Part shown: positions 11,491 through 21,771 of the stretch, one piece after another | Layout of the letters: each line of letters opens with the position of its first letter | Numbering within the stretch: position 1 is the stretch's first letter | Assembly (NCBI GenBank): GCA_963989245.1 | Contig: OZ022342.1 | Location: 13,943,995 to 14,007,994 of the forward strand | DNA length: 64,000 bases | Source of the DNA: Nansenia antarctica | Lineage: Eukaryota > Chordata > Actinopteri > Argentiniformes > Microstomatidae | Direction of reading: 5' to 3' | Notes under the pieces: generated by a model | Seen by the model: the letters and a program-made list of their open reading frames with translations, nothing else | Databases searched by the model: none | Told to the model about the DNA's origin: nothing | Program-made: the position numbers and the translations under genes

Positions 11491-13420
11491 TTCAAATTCA
11501 AGACCTCGCTTCTTCTCTGCATGGTGGACTGAACCCCATGGTGAGTTTCACAGCAGTGATGTCGACAGATGGTTGACCACATCATCTCAATTAATGGTGA
11601 TGAATGCTGCCCTTCAATTTAATGCAATATCTGTGATCAGACAGCTTCCAAAAACGCTTATTTTGAGTTACGTAATAGCCACCATCTTGAAAACTGGTGG
11701 GCCATATTGGAATTTAATTGACACAATTGAGTTCCAGTAAGGATACATTCATTTTGATGTTTGGACCATTAACCCATTTCTGTTCATTCAAGTTCTACTC
11801 CAAAAAACGTTATTTTGCATCTGATGAGGCGGCCATCTTGAAAAGTGGCAGCCATCTTGGATTTTCAGCTGGAAACCGTACTTTTCTTAGAAAGTCCTGG
11901 ACATCAATTGTGCCAAATTTGGTGCTTGTATCACCAAGTGAACGATTCTTATGAAATATTGATTTAATCTGCTGCACTATATGGAGTGTGTTTATGATGA
12001 GATAATTAAAATAAACCTTCTGTGTCAAGAAGATAGTCTCTCCAGAATCCGAGTACACAGGTTTCTTCCTGTCGCCTTGTGCACCCTGCTTCACTGAGCT
12101 GAAAAATAAAAATACCTACGGCTTAAATTCAGATGTCAATCCTCGTCTGGTTTCTTTGAAAAACATTAGGTTTAAAACATACAATACCAGCACATTTGGC
12201 ATATTGGTGCACACTGCCCGTAAACATTTGACAAAGATGCAAGAAATACATTGAAAATCCACACAATTCTGAGTAAACTAGCAAATGTGTAAAGGTTGCA
12301 TCTGTCAACACAGCTTACCTGTAGAAGTTATTCTGACCCCGGGCACATTTGTCTTGTTCCTGGACTGCGGTTTGTCCTCCATCCTAGTTTTACCCCAAAA
12401 ATTAGCAGTTAATTTAATGACAGTGTTATTGGCTTAGTAACTAAAACAGCACACATTACATGTAGTTTGGCTTGGTGAATTAATGAAATTATTTACAGGC
12501 ATTTCATAATTTCAGGTTCACACATTCAACACTAGAGGATATGGATTTTCTTACTTGATGAGATGCTGTCTGTAAGCGTCTGGCAGGTCTGGAAAAAAAC
12601 AACAATTTAAACTGCTGTACTGTATTGTGCTGCTTGTGCAAGAAAAGTTCATGTTGACTGTGCTGTGTTTTACCCTTGCAAAATGTTCTCCATTCTTGGA
12701 GTGCTCACTTCATTTGGAGTGCTCACTTCATTTGGACCGTCCCACACCTGCATACAACACACAAATGACAGATTAGATCAAATGAAAATATTATCAAAAT
12801 ATTGTCAATTCACTTCATTTAAGGAGAAATGCCATGATGCAAACTGACCACGGTGTCTGAAAGTGGACTGTCTCCAGATGCCAAATTAACCATTTGAACC
12901 ACACTGTCATCATCTTCACTTGAAGACTGTCCACTGTAACCTTTGAAAAATAATAATTGGCATAATTGATGTGGGTATAAAGATGAATTTCACTCATTGC
13001 CTCAGTTTTACAGAGTGGAGCTTAAAACAAGGTGGAAACTTGCACTTACAACTGTTTGTGAATTGTTCACCAGGGCAAATGTACAGTGTTATTCTTTGGT
13101 AGGCCTTTCCAATGGCCTCCTTGTATTTCTCCACTGTGAAAGCGGTGTCTGTTCCTGGAATGTTTCGAACTTCCTGACCATCGGGGTACAGCAAGACATA
13201 GGAAACATCTTTCATGTCCTGGTTAAAATCTTTCAGCTTCTTTAAAGCAGCATCCAACAGTTGGTCAGATGACCATTGTGGTTGAACATCAAGGGGAAGT
13301 GACTTCCCTCTCACAGGTTTAAGGAAGTCACCTGTCCTCCTCATAATGCCAACAAATATCTTGACAGAACCAGCCTACGTTATGTCTGAATACGATCCAA
13401 CGGCTAATTCCCAATAAAGA

Positions 13421-13852
13421 ATCCCTCCACTGCACAAGCTTCTACGAACCCTTCATAGGGTGTAGGGCATAGAATGAGCCCTTCGGTTTGAAATACAGCA
13501 CATGTTATCTGCAGACATAAATAAGAAATATAATATGTACCTTTTATGTCGCCTCTTCACTCCACAACCTCTTCAGAACTGCTTTTCGGAACTTCAAAAA
13601 CACGTCTCCGGTCCGTTCCACTTATCGTTCCCCCCCAGAACACTTCCGTTGTGAGAACAGTTCCGTTGTGTTGTGAACTGAATTGCAGCGTTTTTCTACA
13701 CTTCCGTTGTGTTGTGAGCTATATGCAGCGCGTTTCTCTATTTGCAGCGTTTTTCTACACTTCCGTTGTGTTGTGATCTATTTGCAGCGTGTTTCTCTAT
13801 ATGCAGCGCGTTTCCGGTATTTGCAGCGCGTTTGCCCTTGTCGGCCATCGTA
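13421..13852 (-). repeat. Right terminal inverted repeat of the integrase-type transposon
   Basis: This is the inverted copy of 5766-6226. The same AACGCGCTGCA and CGGAAGTGT subrepeats are present in reverse, but one subrepeat block fewer, which accounts for the length difference. The inner edge (GAATCCCTCCACTGCAC) lies about 75 bp upstream of the first HECT-gene exon. Promoter function of the repeat is inference. Confidence 0.85.
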
Positions 13853-13858
13853 TGAATC

Positions 13859-14691
13859 CTCTTGCAAAGAGGGGAGTCCCAGCTTTCTAGCAGCCCCCAA
13901 ATGTGGGTCTAAACTCTCAAAAATGAGTGAGATCCAGTTATGCAGTAGTGACTAGTAGTGCTAGAGAATGTTTGCTGGAAGTAAGCTCAGTGCAAGCAAC
14001 ACACTTTATCCAAGTTTATCTTTGTTTGGTAGTTTGGTAGCAAACAACTTCCATTTTGTTGTGCTTCATTGTTTTTTATAAAACGGATGGGTGAAATCAA
14101 GCAATCTGATTGGTTCATAGCCGTGGTATATTGAGCGTATACCACAGCTACGATTAGTAGAGCCTCATCACAGTTCGAAATGAATACGCCTGTTTCACGG
14201 TCAACATTCCAAATATAACAGACTTTTAATTCAATCGCAAGGACATTTTATCAACTTAAAAATAAATAAAAATAAAAATCCTACCCAAAGTAACCATGTA
14301 GATTCCCAATATGTGGTCTGTTTATCAAAATAAAGCCTGTTTGAAAATGTGTCGAGACGTTTTCGGAGTGCCCTGCCTGCGTCCACTACAGCCGCGCGTT
14401 GACAGTTTTTTTAGTGGGTGTACAATCAACGGAGACATCCAAATTAATGTAAATAAATAGATGCAAATAATGAAATTGTGTAAATAAATGCTAAATTCCT
14501 ATGAAATCTACAATGCTAGTAGCCTAGGTTAATGAAAAAGAATGTTAGTGTTGTTGCTTAGCGACCAACTGCAATAAGAGGAACTATTTTATTTGAGGGG
14601 AACTATTTAAGATGATTAATTACGAATAAAAACTATTTGAATTTGAGTGTGCTTTTCTAATTCATATTGACAGTGTTGGTAACCGTTTTAT
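13859..14691. other. Non-coding DNA right of the integrase transposon
   Basis: No coding exon is seen. Around 14105-14150 is a short palindrome (GTGGTATATTGAGCGTATACCAC). Its wording resembles the hairpin element just downstream, so both may be parts of one degenerate repeat. Confidence 0.35.
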
Positions 14692-14846
14692 AAAAGCAAT
14701 AGCTCACTTCAGGCCAGTGGTATATGCTTATTATATCACAGCTAAGGGGGTTGCCGTCCCTCCGCTTCGCGTCGGGCCGAACAACGCCCCTTAGCTGTGA
14801 TATAATAAGCATATACCACGGCCTGTCGTGAGCTATTGCTTAAATA
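14692..14846. repeat. Long hairpin (inverted repeat) of a MITE type
   Basis: Arms at about 14692-14748 and 14789-14846 are nearly perfect inverted copies (GCAATAGCTCAC, GTGGTATATGCTTATTATAT, CAGCTAAGGGG) separated by a GC-rich spacer of about 40 bp. The ends are AAGCAATAGC and GCTATTGCTT. I found no clear target duplication. Confidence 0.65.
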
Positions 14847-14981
14847 GCCAACATAGCAAACATTCTGTTGCTGGAGTGGGCATGGCTGTGTGAGCATGTT
14901 TTAATGTACTGTAAATGGTCTGAGGGAGAATCAAGTGAGCAGCCAGCTTAAGTAGGCCACTCACCAGGTGCCTCAGATCAC

Positions 14982-15300
14982 CTAATCAACCAATCCATAT
15001 ATGGTATGAGTGAGAGGGCTGCCACAGTCTCTGAGTGGTTGAGGGAGAGAGTTCCAGAGGTGGGGTGCAGCTCGTGAAAAGGCACGGTCTCCGAAGCCTT
15101 TGAGTTTTGAGGGTGGGACAGTGAGGGGAACAGTGGATGAGGATCGGAGGGTACGGGTAGGGCGGTGGGGGAGAAGGAGGTCAGTCAGGTAAGGGGGGGC
15201 CAGGCTATGGAGGGCTTTGAATGTGAGGATGAGTACTTTGAATTTGATACGTTCTTTGATGGGGAGCCAGTGACATGCCCTCTCTCCCATCTTCTCCTTT
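14982..15300 (-). pseudogene. C-terminal fragment of a LINE reverse transcriptase
   Basis: The minus strand encodes HWLPIKERIKFKVLILTFKA, LAPPYLTDLL and SRAAPHLWNSLP. This is the signature of the segment after the reverse transcriptase in fish L2-like non-LTR retrotransposons; the equivalent of this segment is seen in the larger LINE at 38670-38950. No RT catalytic region is present, so it is a short dead piece. It abuts a SINE tail (about 15290-15375, GAGTGGGACTGCCCCACTCA) matching the SINE at 53986-54189. Confidence 0.7.
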
Positions 15301-15419
15301 CTTTTCCCCTTTGTCTTCACTATATCTGTCCAAAAGAATGACAAATATGAGTGGGACTGCCCCACTCAGTAAAAATAACTTTAAAATACTAAAGTTAAAC
15401 TTTAAAAATAACAGTAAAA

Positions 15420-15702
15420 GAAAAGCTTGAAAGAGTCTTTCAATGTTTTATTTTGGGAATTTTTCCCCATTCTTCCTGGCAGAACACCTCTAGCTCAGAA
15501 ATATTCTTTGGCCTTCTTGCATGCACGTCAAAAAATATGGGCACCACTGGTTGAAATTTTTTAAAAAGTAAAAAATTTAAATGTGATGAAATGTGTCATG
15601 TTTAACTTTGTACCATTTAGACGTTAGGTTTGCTTCTTTTCACTTAGATATTAATTGTAAAAGGCATTTTGACTAGGGGTGCCCAAATGTTTGCACCCCA
15701 CT
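15420..15702. mobile_element. Tc1-like transposon end fragment
   Basis: It ends GTGCCCAAATGTTTGCACCCCACTG followed by TA, a terminal pattern common in Tc1-like elements. Upstream is CCCCATTCTTCCTGGCAGAAC, which is also typical of degenerate Tc1 copies. The opposite terminus is not visible. Confidence 0.5.
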
Positions 15703-17850
15703 GTATTCATAAGTATTGAAATGTTTACAGCTTTAAACAAATGACAACCAGCAGGTCTGTTTGTGGCATTGCCCAACACTGCCTACTCACTCCTTCTACT
15801 CTTTGCAGGACCGTCCCTCATTACTGCCAAACAACTGCTGACTCATGAGTCCTCCTCCTGCGTTGCACAAGGACGAACACCCACACAACCCCCAGCAGAT
15901 AAACAACAATGTAGTTGTTGCAATGGAGTGTGACCTCCACTACTCACGATGGTTTTCATAAATGTACAGCGCTGTATATAACAACATGTGGGTTAGTTCT
16001 AGGAGTGATTCAAGGCCAAATGATGGTCATTGTTTGAGTCTGTGACACAAAGCCACAGTGACGTTACAGGTCTTATGTAACATTTTGCACTCCAGAGCAT
16101 GACAGCATGAAGGCAGCAAGTACACTATATTGCTGAGAAGCACCATCCCCTGCGCCAGTTGCTGCACTATGCCAGACCACCCCACAGATTCAGAGCCATG
16201 AGTGAGCCTATCTGAAACATTTCACATGTACATTTCTCATTTAGCAGATGCTTTTATTCAAAGCGACTTACGATAAGTACATTTTCTAAAATCAGTGAAT
16301 CAACTATACGTCACAGTTTTTTTTATTAATGCAGAAATTCGGGTAGTGTACAATTGGGTTTTAGGCTGTGGAGTGGTCTGAGGAGGAGGAGCTCAGGTGT
16401 AATCTCAAGAGATGGGTCTTTATTCTACAGTGGAAGATAGGTAGTGACTAGTGACTCTACTGTCTTGACAGTGGTGGGAAGCTCATTCGCCTACAAGGCA
16501 AAGCATGTCCTGTAGACCGAGCACTGGGTTCTTGAATCTGATGGAAGCTGCTACGGGGCTTCCACCTGCGTGTCAGAGGGGGGAAAGAGAGAAAGAGTTG
16601 TCATCAGGGTCATCAGCATAACAGTGGTAAGAAAAACCATGTGAGGATATTGCTGAGCCAGCGATTTGGTATACAGAGAGCACAATAAAGGCCATAGGAC
16701 AGAGCCCTGGGGGACACCAGTGGTGAGGGTGTGTGATGTGGACAGAGACCCTCTCTACTCTACCTGGTAAGACCAATCAGCCGAGCAGAGTCCAAGATGC
16801 CAGGCTCTGAGAGGGTGGAAAGGAGACACTATCTGTGAACCAGAAAGCCCTGACCCACTTCACATTAGAAAGCCTACTACAGTATATTAACCTACCATAA
16901 TCTTGTCATCACTCCATTGGAAAGGACTTCTGTTCAGCTATGAATGCCTCTCATTTAAACGTCCAATACATTGTTTCTCCATCCTATATCATATGTTTCA
17001 ATAATGTATAGTTCAGGGGGGTATTCCATCAACGTCGCTAAAGGAAAATCCAGGCTTATTTTTGATAATGTTGTGAGACCCCCCAGGTGAATCTGTTTTA
17101 TTGATTTATTAAAGCAGCAGTCAATATAACATGAACAATGTAAACAACATGATTTGCCGTACAGAACACAATGTACACTCCTCCTGAATAGTTTTGCACC
17201 AGAGTTTGATTTTGACAGAGGCCCCACCAAAATGTGGTAAAAGATGCCACAGATGTGGATGCCATGGACTTTGTACTAACTGGTAAACAGTAAACTGCCA
17301 CTGAATTCGTCATCACGGTTAGGCAGCTACCATTTTTTTTGTGTGTAACTGTTTTAATGATTTTGTGGTTGTTGGACAACAATGACCGACAAATATGTCA
17401 ATAACGATACGACACTATAAAGAAACTTCATACTGAAACGCAAAAAAAATATCAGAGCAAAAACAAAAATGGGCTATTTAACATTGAGGCAGATGAGGAG
17501 ACCTCTTCATTTCGGAATGCCATCCTGTGGGTATCTATGGGAGAGGGTAACCTTTAGACTCAATAAACACAAGGAACAGCCATTGCACTAAACTGGAATC
17601 TACAAACCCTGGATCCAGCATAACATGCCAACAACAAACTCAAACGTCATACTGTTGCAATACTGTTTCTGGTAAACCAATTATAGATGTACTGTGCTGT
17701 TGTGATTCCTTTATTTGTATACATCTATCCCTCAAATGTTCTATTCTGAAACAACTTGGCTGTGACTCAGGGTTGTACAGGGTTGGGACAGGGTTCACAA
17801 TGGTCTGCCAGAGAGATTTCACAACAGTGATTTCGGGAATCGGAGCTGAC
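15703..17850. other. Intergenic DNA with retroelement scraps
   Basis: About 16238-16275 matches, in reverse, the conserved SINE tail seen at 35288-35330 (AGCAGATGCTTTTATTCAAAGCGACTTAC). About 16380-16840 has the texture of a dispersed repeat (phrases on a balance of strand-neutral ORFs, none coherent), which I cannot name. The rest down to the haptoglobin promoter shows no gene. Confidence 0.4.
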
Positions 17851-17856
17851 TAAAAC

Positions 17857-17909
17857 TTCCCAGGGGGCCGGGATGTGCAGCCAAGGGTGAGGTCCCAGCA
17901 GATATAAGG
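17857..17909 (+). promoter_or_regulatory. Putative haptoglobin promoter: IL-6-type element and TATA box
   Basis: TTCCCAG at 17857-17863 is the reverse of the CTGGGAA type-II IL-6 response core known from acute-phase genes. TATAAGG at 17903-17909 lies about 90 bp before the start codon, leaving room for a 5' leader of about 60 bp. Function is inferred from the acute-phase biology of haptoglobin. Confidence 0.45.
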
Positions 17910-17998
17910 CCTGGATCTCAAACTTCTGATCATTACAAACAATCTGTCCAGACAAGACCCAGCTGCTGAACATACAGAAATCTGAAACTTCCATCAAA

Positions 17999-19836
17999 AT
18001 GTGGTATGTCATGCTTTTCATATTATTTCCTAATAAACAATAGCTGCTAATTAAAGCTGGAAAAAAGTTAAAAAGTTGTAGAGCAATTTTGTTACGCTAC
18101 CAATCCACAATTATGATACCGTATATTAAATATTCAGTGTGTGCTAATACTTGCTTGTCCCCAGGTTATCCCTGGCCTTGTTCCTGCTGGCCTCCTGTGT
18201 CTGCCTGGCAGATGAAGCTCACGCTGAGGACAAAAACCACGCTTCAGGTAACTAACATTCAAACACACAGACAAATACTTGAGGTAAGTAACAATCGAAT
18301 ATACAACCAATGCTTCAGGCAAATTCAAACGCACAGCCAAATACTTGAGGTAACTAACAATCGAATATATAGCCAATGCTTCAGGCAACTAACATTCAAA
18401 TGCACAACCAAACTAACGGAAAGCACAACCATCAATGGAACGCACTCTAATGCTCTATTTAGATATTAGATATTTGCGTTAATGAGCACTTGAAAAGGTG
18501 TACTTAATGAAGTGGCCGGTGAGTGTACATTTCCATTGAAAGTTAGTAAGAAGAAACTGTCCTAAAATTACTTCATGATGTCATTGGGAGTAGTAAAAAG
18601 AAGAAAATGATTGGACTTCGTTTTTCTTTGGACCTTTTTGTCTAATTTTGAATCCAAAACGTGAAAATTGCTGTTTTCACACAAGAAGACATTGGTTTGA
18701 TGCTGGAGATAATTAATATGAGATTTAAAAAGTGGTGAAATGCCCCCTTAATGATTCGGTAAATGCATAAGCAAATCAACTGTTCTCCATAACTCCATAA
18801 TAATCGAACAATATGTTGTGATGTCTGTTTTACAGGCCTCCGACTGGCATCCCTGCGCTCCAGGCGTATGGTTGGGGGCACCCTGGCCCCTACTGTCCCT
18901 TGGCAGGCCATGGTGTACTTGAGTGACAGTGTACTGGACGGAGGCTTCGCTGGTGGAGCCCTCATTGCTGACCGCTGGGTCTTGACTGCTGGCAGGAACC
19001 TCTTTGTCAGAAAGAGTCGCCAGCACACCCTTGGGAAAGAGCCTACCGTGCCCAAGGTGTACCTGGGCATCACACACCGTGACCAGGCCAGTGCCTCAAA
19101 ACAAGTTGCTGTGGAGAAGGTGAGTGAATAAGCCATTACCATCTTTTTCAAATGACACAAATGTAATTTTAGCAAGGAGAGAAGCATTATGCCCTATCAA
19201 GACATACACGAACAATCCAACCAAGCCTCATAGCTCGATAAAGTACCAACACTGTACACTATCCCCTCCTTCTCCCAGGTTTTTCTGCACCCAGCCTTCC
19301 AGAACACCTCTGATTGGGACAATGACCTGGCTCTGATACAGCTGAAGGAGCCTGTGAACCTGACTGAGGCTGTGGTTCCCATTCCTCTGCCTGGGATGGA
19401 TCAGGAGAGTGTGGGTGGAAAGGGAATTATCACAGGGTGGGGCTGGGGGGTGTTCTTCACCCCAGCTCAGTCACTGAAGCATCTGGTGCTGCCTGTAGCT
19501 TCTCAGTCCTCTTGTAAAGAAGAGTTTGAGCATACTGTTGGCAACACTCCAACAGTAGATGAGAACATGTTCTGCACTGGACCCAGCAGGTATGGGGAGA
19601 ATGTGTGTTTCGGGGATGCTGGGGGTGCCCTGGCTGTCTCGGACCCCAGAGATGGCAGAGTGTATGCTGCTGGGATCCTGTCCTTTGACAAGTCCTGCGC
19701 CAGTGAGAAATATGCTGTCTATATGAAGCTTTCTGCCTACACACCTTGGATCTACAGTGTGCTGAGGGGTGACACTGAGGGATCTGCCACTCTGCGCTCC
19801 ACAGTAATGTCTGAGATGTTTTCTAGGCAACCCTAG
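17999..19836 (+). CDS. hp: Haptoglobin, complete, four exons
   Basis: Exons are 17999-18003, 18165-18247, 18836-19119 and 19279-19836, all with GT-AG introns, giving 309 residues. The start MW-LSLALFLLASCVCLA forms a signal peptide. A very short alpha-like segment ends LRSRR, before the MVGG that starts the trypsin-like domain. The domain is a pseudo-protease: the catalytic His position reads LTAGRNLF, the Ser position reads CFGDAGGAL, while the Asp motif (DNDLAL) remains. This is the haptoglobin pattern; mammalian haptoglobin has AKNLF and GDAGSA. There is no complement-control (CCP) domain, as in other fish haptoglobins. It is secreted, binds free haemoglobin and is normally made in liver. 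Sequons include NTS and NLT. Confidence 0.93.
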
Positions 19837-19998
19837 CCTCGTCTCACATATTGACAGATGAGTTCTGTGGTGCGTCATCTCTAAGTGCTATTAACTGTAT
19901 TTTCTTCCTCCATCTGCAGATGGTCCTCTTTAACACCATTTGCAGATTGTTATTTTGCATTGTGTTTAAGTGTTTGTGCTTCATTTAGAAGAATGTGG

Positions 19999-20004
19999 AA
20001 TAAA
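19999..20004 (+). terminator. Polyadenylation signal of hp
   Basis: AATAAA lies 163 bp after the stop codon and is followed by a TG/T-rich stretch (TTTGTGTC, TTGTTGTCTTTTC). Confidence 0.7.
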
Positions 20005-21551
20005 TTCACTTTGTGTCTAAAATGATTGTCATATGTTGTCTTTTCAGTGACATATTGAAAACCATCATTTTACATTTCAATTTGTATATATATGCTCATG
20101 ATATGCTACACTAATCTTACAATGTTGTTTGCACATTTTAGACATAGAAGATGGATTTGTAGATGGGTTGATGGGTTGGTTGTAATGTCACATTAGCACT
20201 CCATGAGCACTCCAGACAGAGAGAAGAGTAGGGAAGAAATAAAGGGAAAAGTTTAAAATGGTTATCAATTAACAACAGATGTAAACAAAGTAAAGTCACA
20301 AAAACAAGGAAGAGATTTTAGGTTTACAGTTTTAGGTTTCGACCAAGTGGGATGCTGGTCAGACGTCCCTTTAGTCTCTCCTGACCATAAGTGATCCGAT
20401 CACAGGACGCATGTTAATGCGAAGTGTAAATGGGGTCTGAGAGGTTCCTTACAACTTTCATACATCATACAATGTCTCCAAACCTACTTTTTGTATTGTC
20501 TGTAAACACCAGCAACATATATATGTTCTGATTACTTTAACCTGGTGTCAGGTTAAAGTAGTCAGAAGAAATCTATAATTACAATAGAGTGCAGTGTTGC
20601 ACATCCGAGTTTTAAACATTGATATCCCTGTCAAGAATCATTACACTCTACTAGCGTATTACGGGTCGTATAGGCTAGCTTACATTAGAGGTGGTACTGT
20701 ATGGACCGCAGGGCTAGGGTCCGTTATAAGAGGATGGTAGAACAGGCTAGGGTGCATAAGGGGCAGTTAAGACATCTTGGAGCAAATTAGGGTGTCCATA
20801 TTGAGGGGCAGTACAGAGGTCAAGGGTACATGGGGGGCTATATGGAGGGCTATGATTGCCACACGATTGTGTATGGGTTAAATGCAACAGTTTTCTGTAT
20901 TAGCGGCAGTGAAATGTGACAGTTTTGTATATTTCTCTATGACAGACAGTCATCATCCAAGATGGTGAAAAGATTGTCCATGGGTTGATAATGAAAGCTT
21001 CCAAACTGTGCCAGATTGTATACACTTGTTGCCTCCCTTTCTCATGTAGTCTGTGTGGCATGACAGTGAGGTCCTTTCTCCGTTAGGCGGAGTGACAGAA
21101 TCGAACCCTGCACCTCACATCTCTATCATGGAGGCAATGATGAGGTGTATATGATGATACCAAAACAAAAACAAAACACTTAACACAGTTAATATTGTGA
21201 TAGGAAATAAGAACATAATGACATTATCTGAAGTGATACACTGACTGTAGAGGGAGTGGATAGGACTGGACTGGAGTAGATTAACGATCCTGGGCAGCCT
21301 CACAGGCAGGGAGCTTGTGCAGTTGATTAGGGGCATCTGGAGGGGATAATGAAAATGTTAGCATTTAGAGTGTCCTGCTGGAACTAAGCTCGCTCCATAT
21401 GTGTCTTCCCAACATATAGTCATGAGGGTGTATCAACCATTGATTTGACTGACTCCTACATAAACAGTATATCATCAGAAGCTTCAGTGTTTTCTGAATA
21501 GCTGTCTATTGCACGTGGGGTATAATCCTATGTTCTATTACATACTGAGGA

Positions 21552-21771
21552 TTTATTAATCCTCACAGTTGATAAAAAATGCAAGAACACGGAAACATAT
21601 GATAATGTTACTCGCCAATTATTCAAGTGTGTACTGTTGCGCTGAATCTATTTCATCCTTTTATTAATCCTCACATTTATTAATCCTCACAATGCATGAA
21701 CACAGAAATATTCAATGATAATGTTACTCGCCAATTACTTGTATGTAATGTTGCACTGAATCTATTTCAAG
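21552..21771. repeat. Tandem duplication, about 110-125 bp unit, two copies
   Basis: Both copies share TTATTAATCCTCACA, GATAATGTTACTCGCCAATTA and TGAATCTATTTCA in the same order. The junction contains an additional TTATTAATCCTCACA. Confidence 0.7.

Larger units (their letters stand above)
8035..11979. mobile_element. Nested DNA element encoding a FEN1-like nuclease, own inverted repeats
   Basis: The left end TAGTGCAGCAGATTAA (8035) and right end TTAATC..GCTGCACTA (11979) are inverted copies. The similarity continues inward for about 150 bp (8035-8190 and 11822-11979), including GTGATACAAGCACCA, AAAAGTACGGTTTCCA and CAAGATGGC blocks. TAT sits outside each end (8032-8034 and 11980-11982), a possible 3-bp target duplication. 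The interior is one long minus-strand coding region (11490-8882) unrelated to the host element's genes. The element interrupts the HECT gene between its exons 6 and the C-lobe. I do not recognise a named superfamily. Confidence 0.65.
7672..13344 (-). pseudogene. Transposon-borne HECT-type E3 ubiquitin-ligase-like gene, interrupted
   Basis: Six 5' exons splice in one open frame: 13344-13050, 12940-12849, 12747-12674, 12588-12555, 12383-12319 and 12098-12017. The first encodes a domain (RGKSLPLDVQPQW, LLYPDGQEVRNIPGTD, YKEAIGKAYQRITLYIC) found at the N-terminus of G2E3-like proteins of fish. The last exon (7908-7672) encodes the HECT C-lobe end: LQDILMFATGLDALPP, then after a 1-nt shift TCANTIEIPMAMNY and GIQNSPGFGLQ-stop. 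TC holds the family's thioester cysteine. The intervening HECT N-lobe is absent and the gap is occupied by the nested element 8035-11979. A role in ubiquitin transfer is family knowledge; this copy cannot make the full enzyme. Confidence 0.65.
5766..13852. mobile_element. 8.1-kb integrase-type DNA transposon (IS3EU-like) with 6-bp target duplication
   Basis: Both ends read TACGRTGGCCGACAAGGGC inward. They are flanked by the identical hexamer TGAATC at 5760-5765 and 13853-13858. The terminal inverted repeats are about 460 bp (5766-6226) and 430 bp (13421-13852). Inside are a spliced integrase-core gene on plus (6482-7601) and a HECT-type gene on minus (exons between 13344 and 7672), arranged convergently. 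Integrase-like DNA transposons of eukaryotes with TA-starting ends and 6-bp duplications are, from memory, the IS3EU group; I could not check this. The 5' part of the integrase is missing and the middle of the HECT gene is lost. A second element (8035-11979) is inserted, so this copy is not autonomous. Confidence 0.85.

Noticed and set aside
19457..19878. Minus-strand frames of 62-135 codons opposite haptoglobin exon 4
   Set aside because: They are antisense shadows of a well-supported exon.
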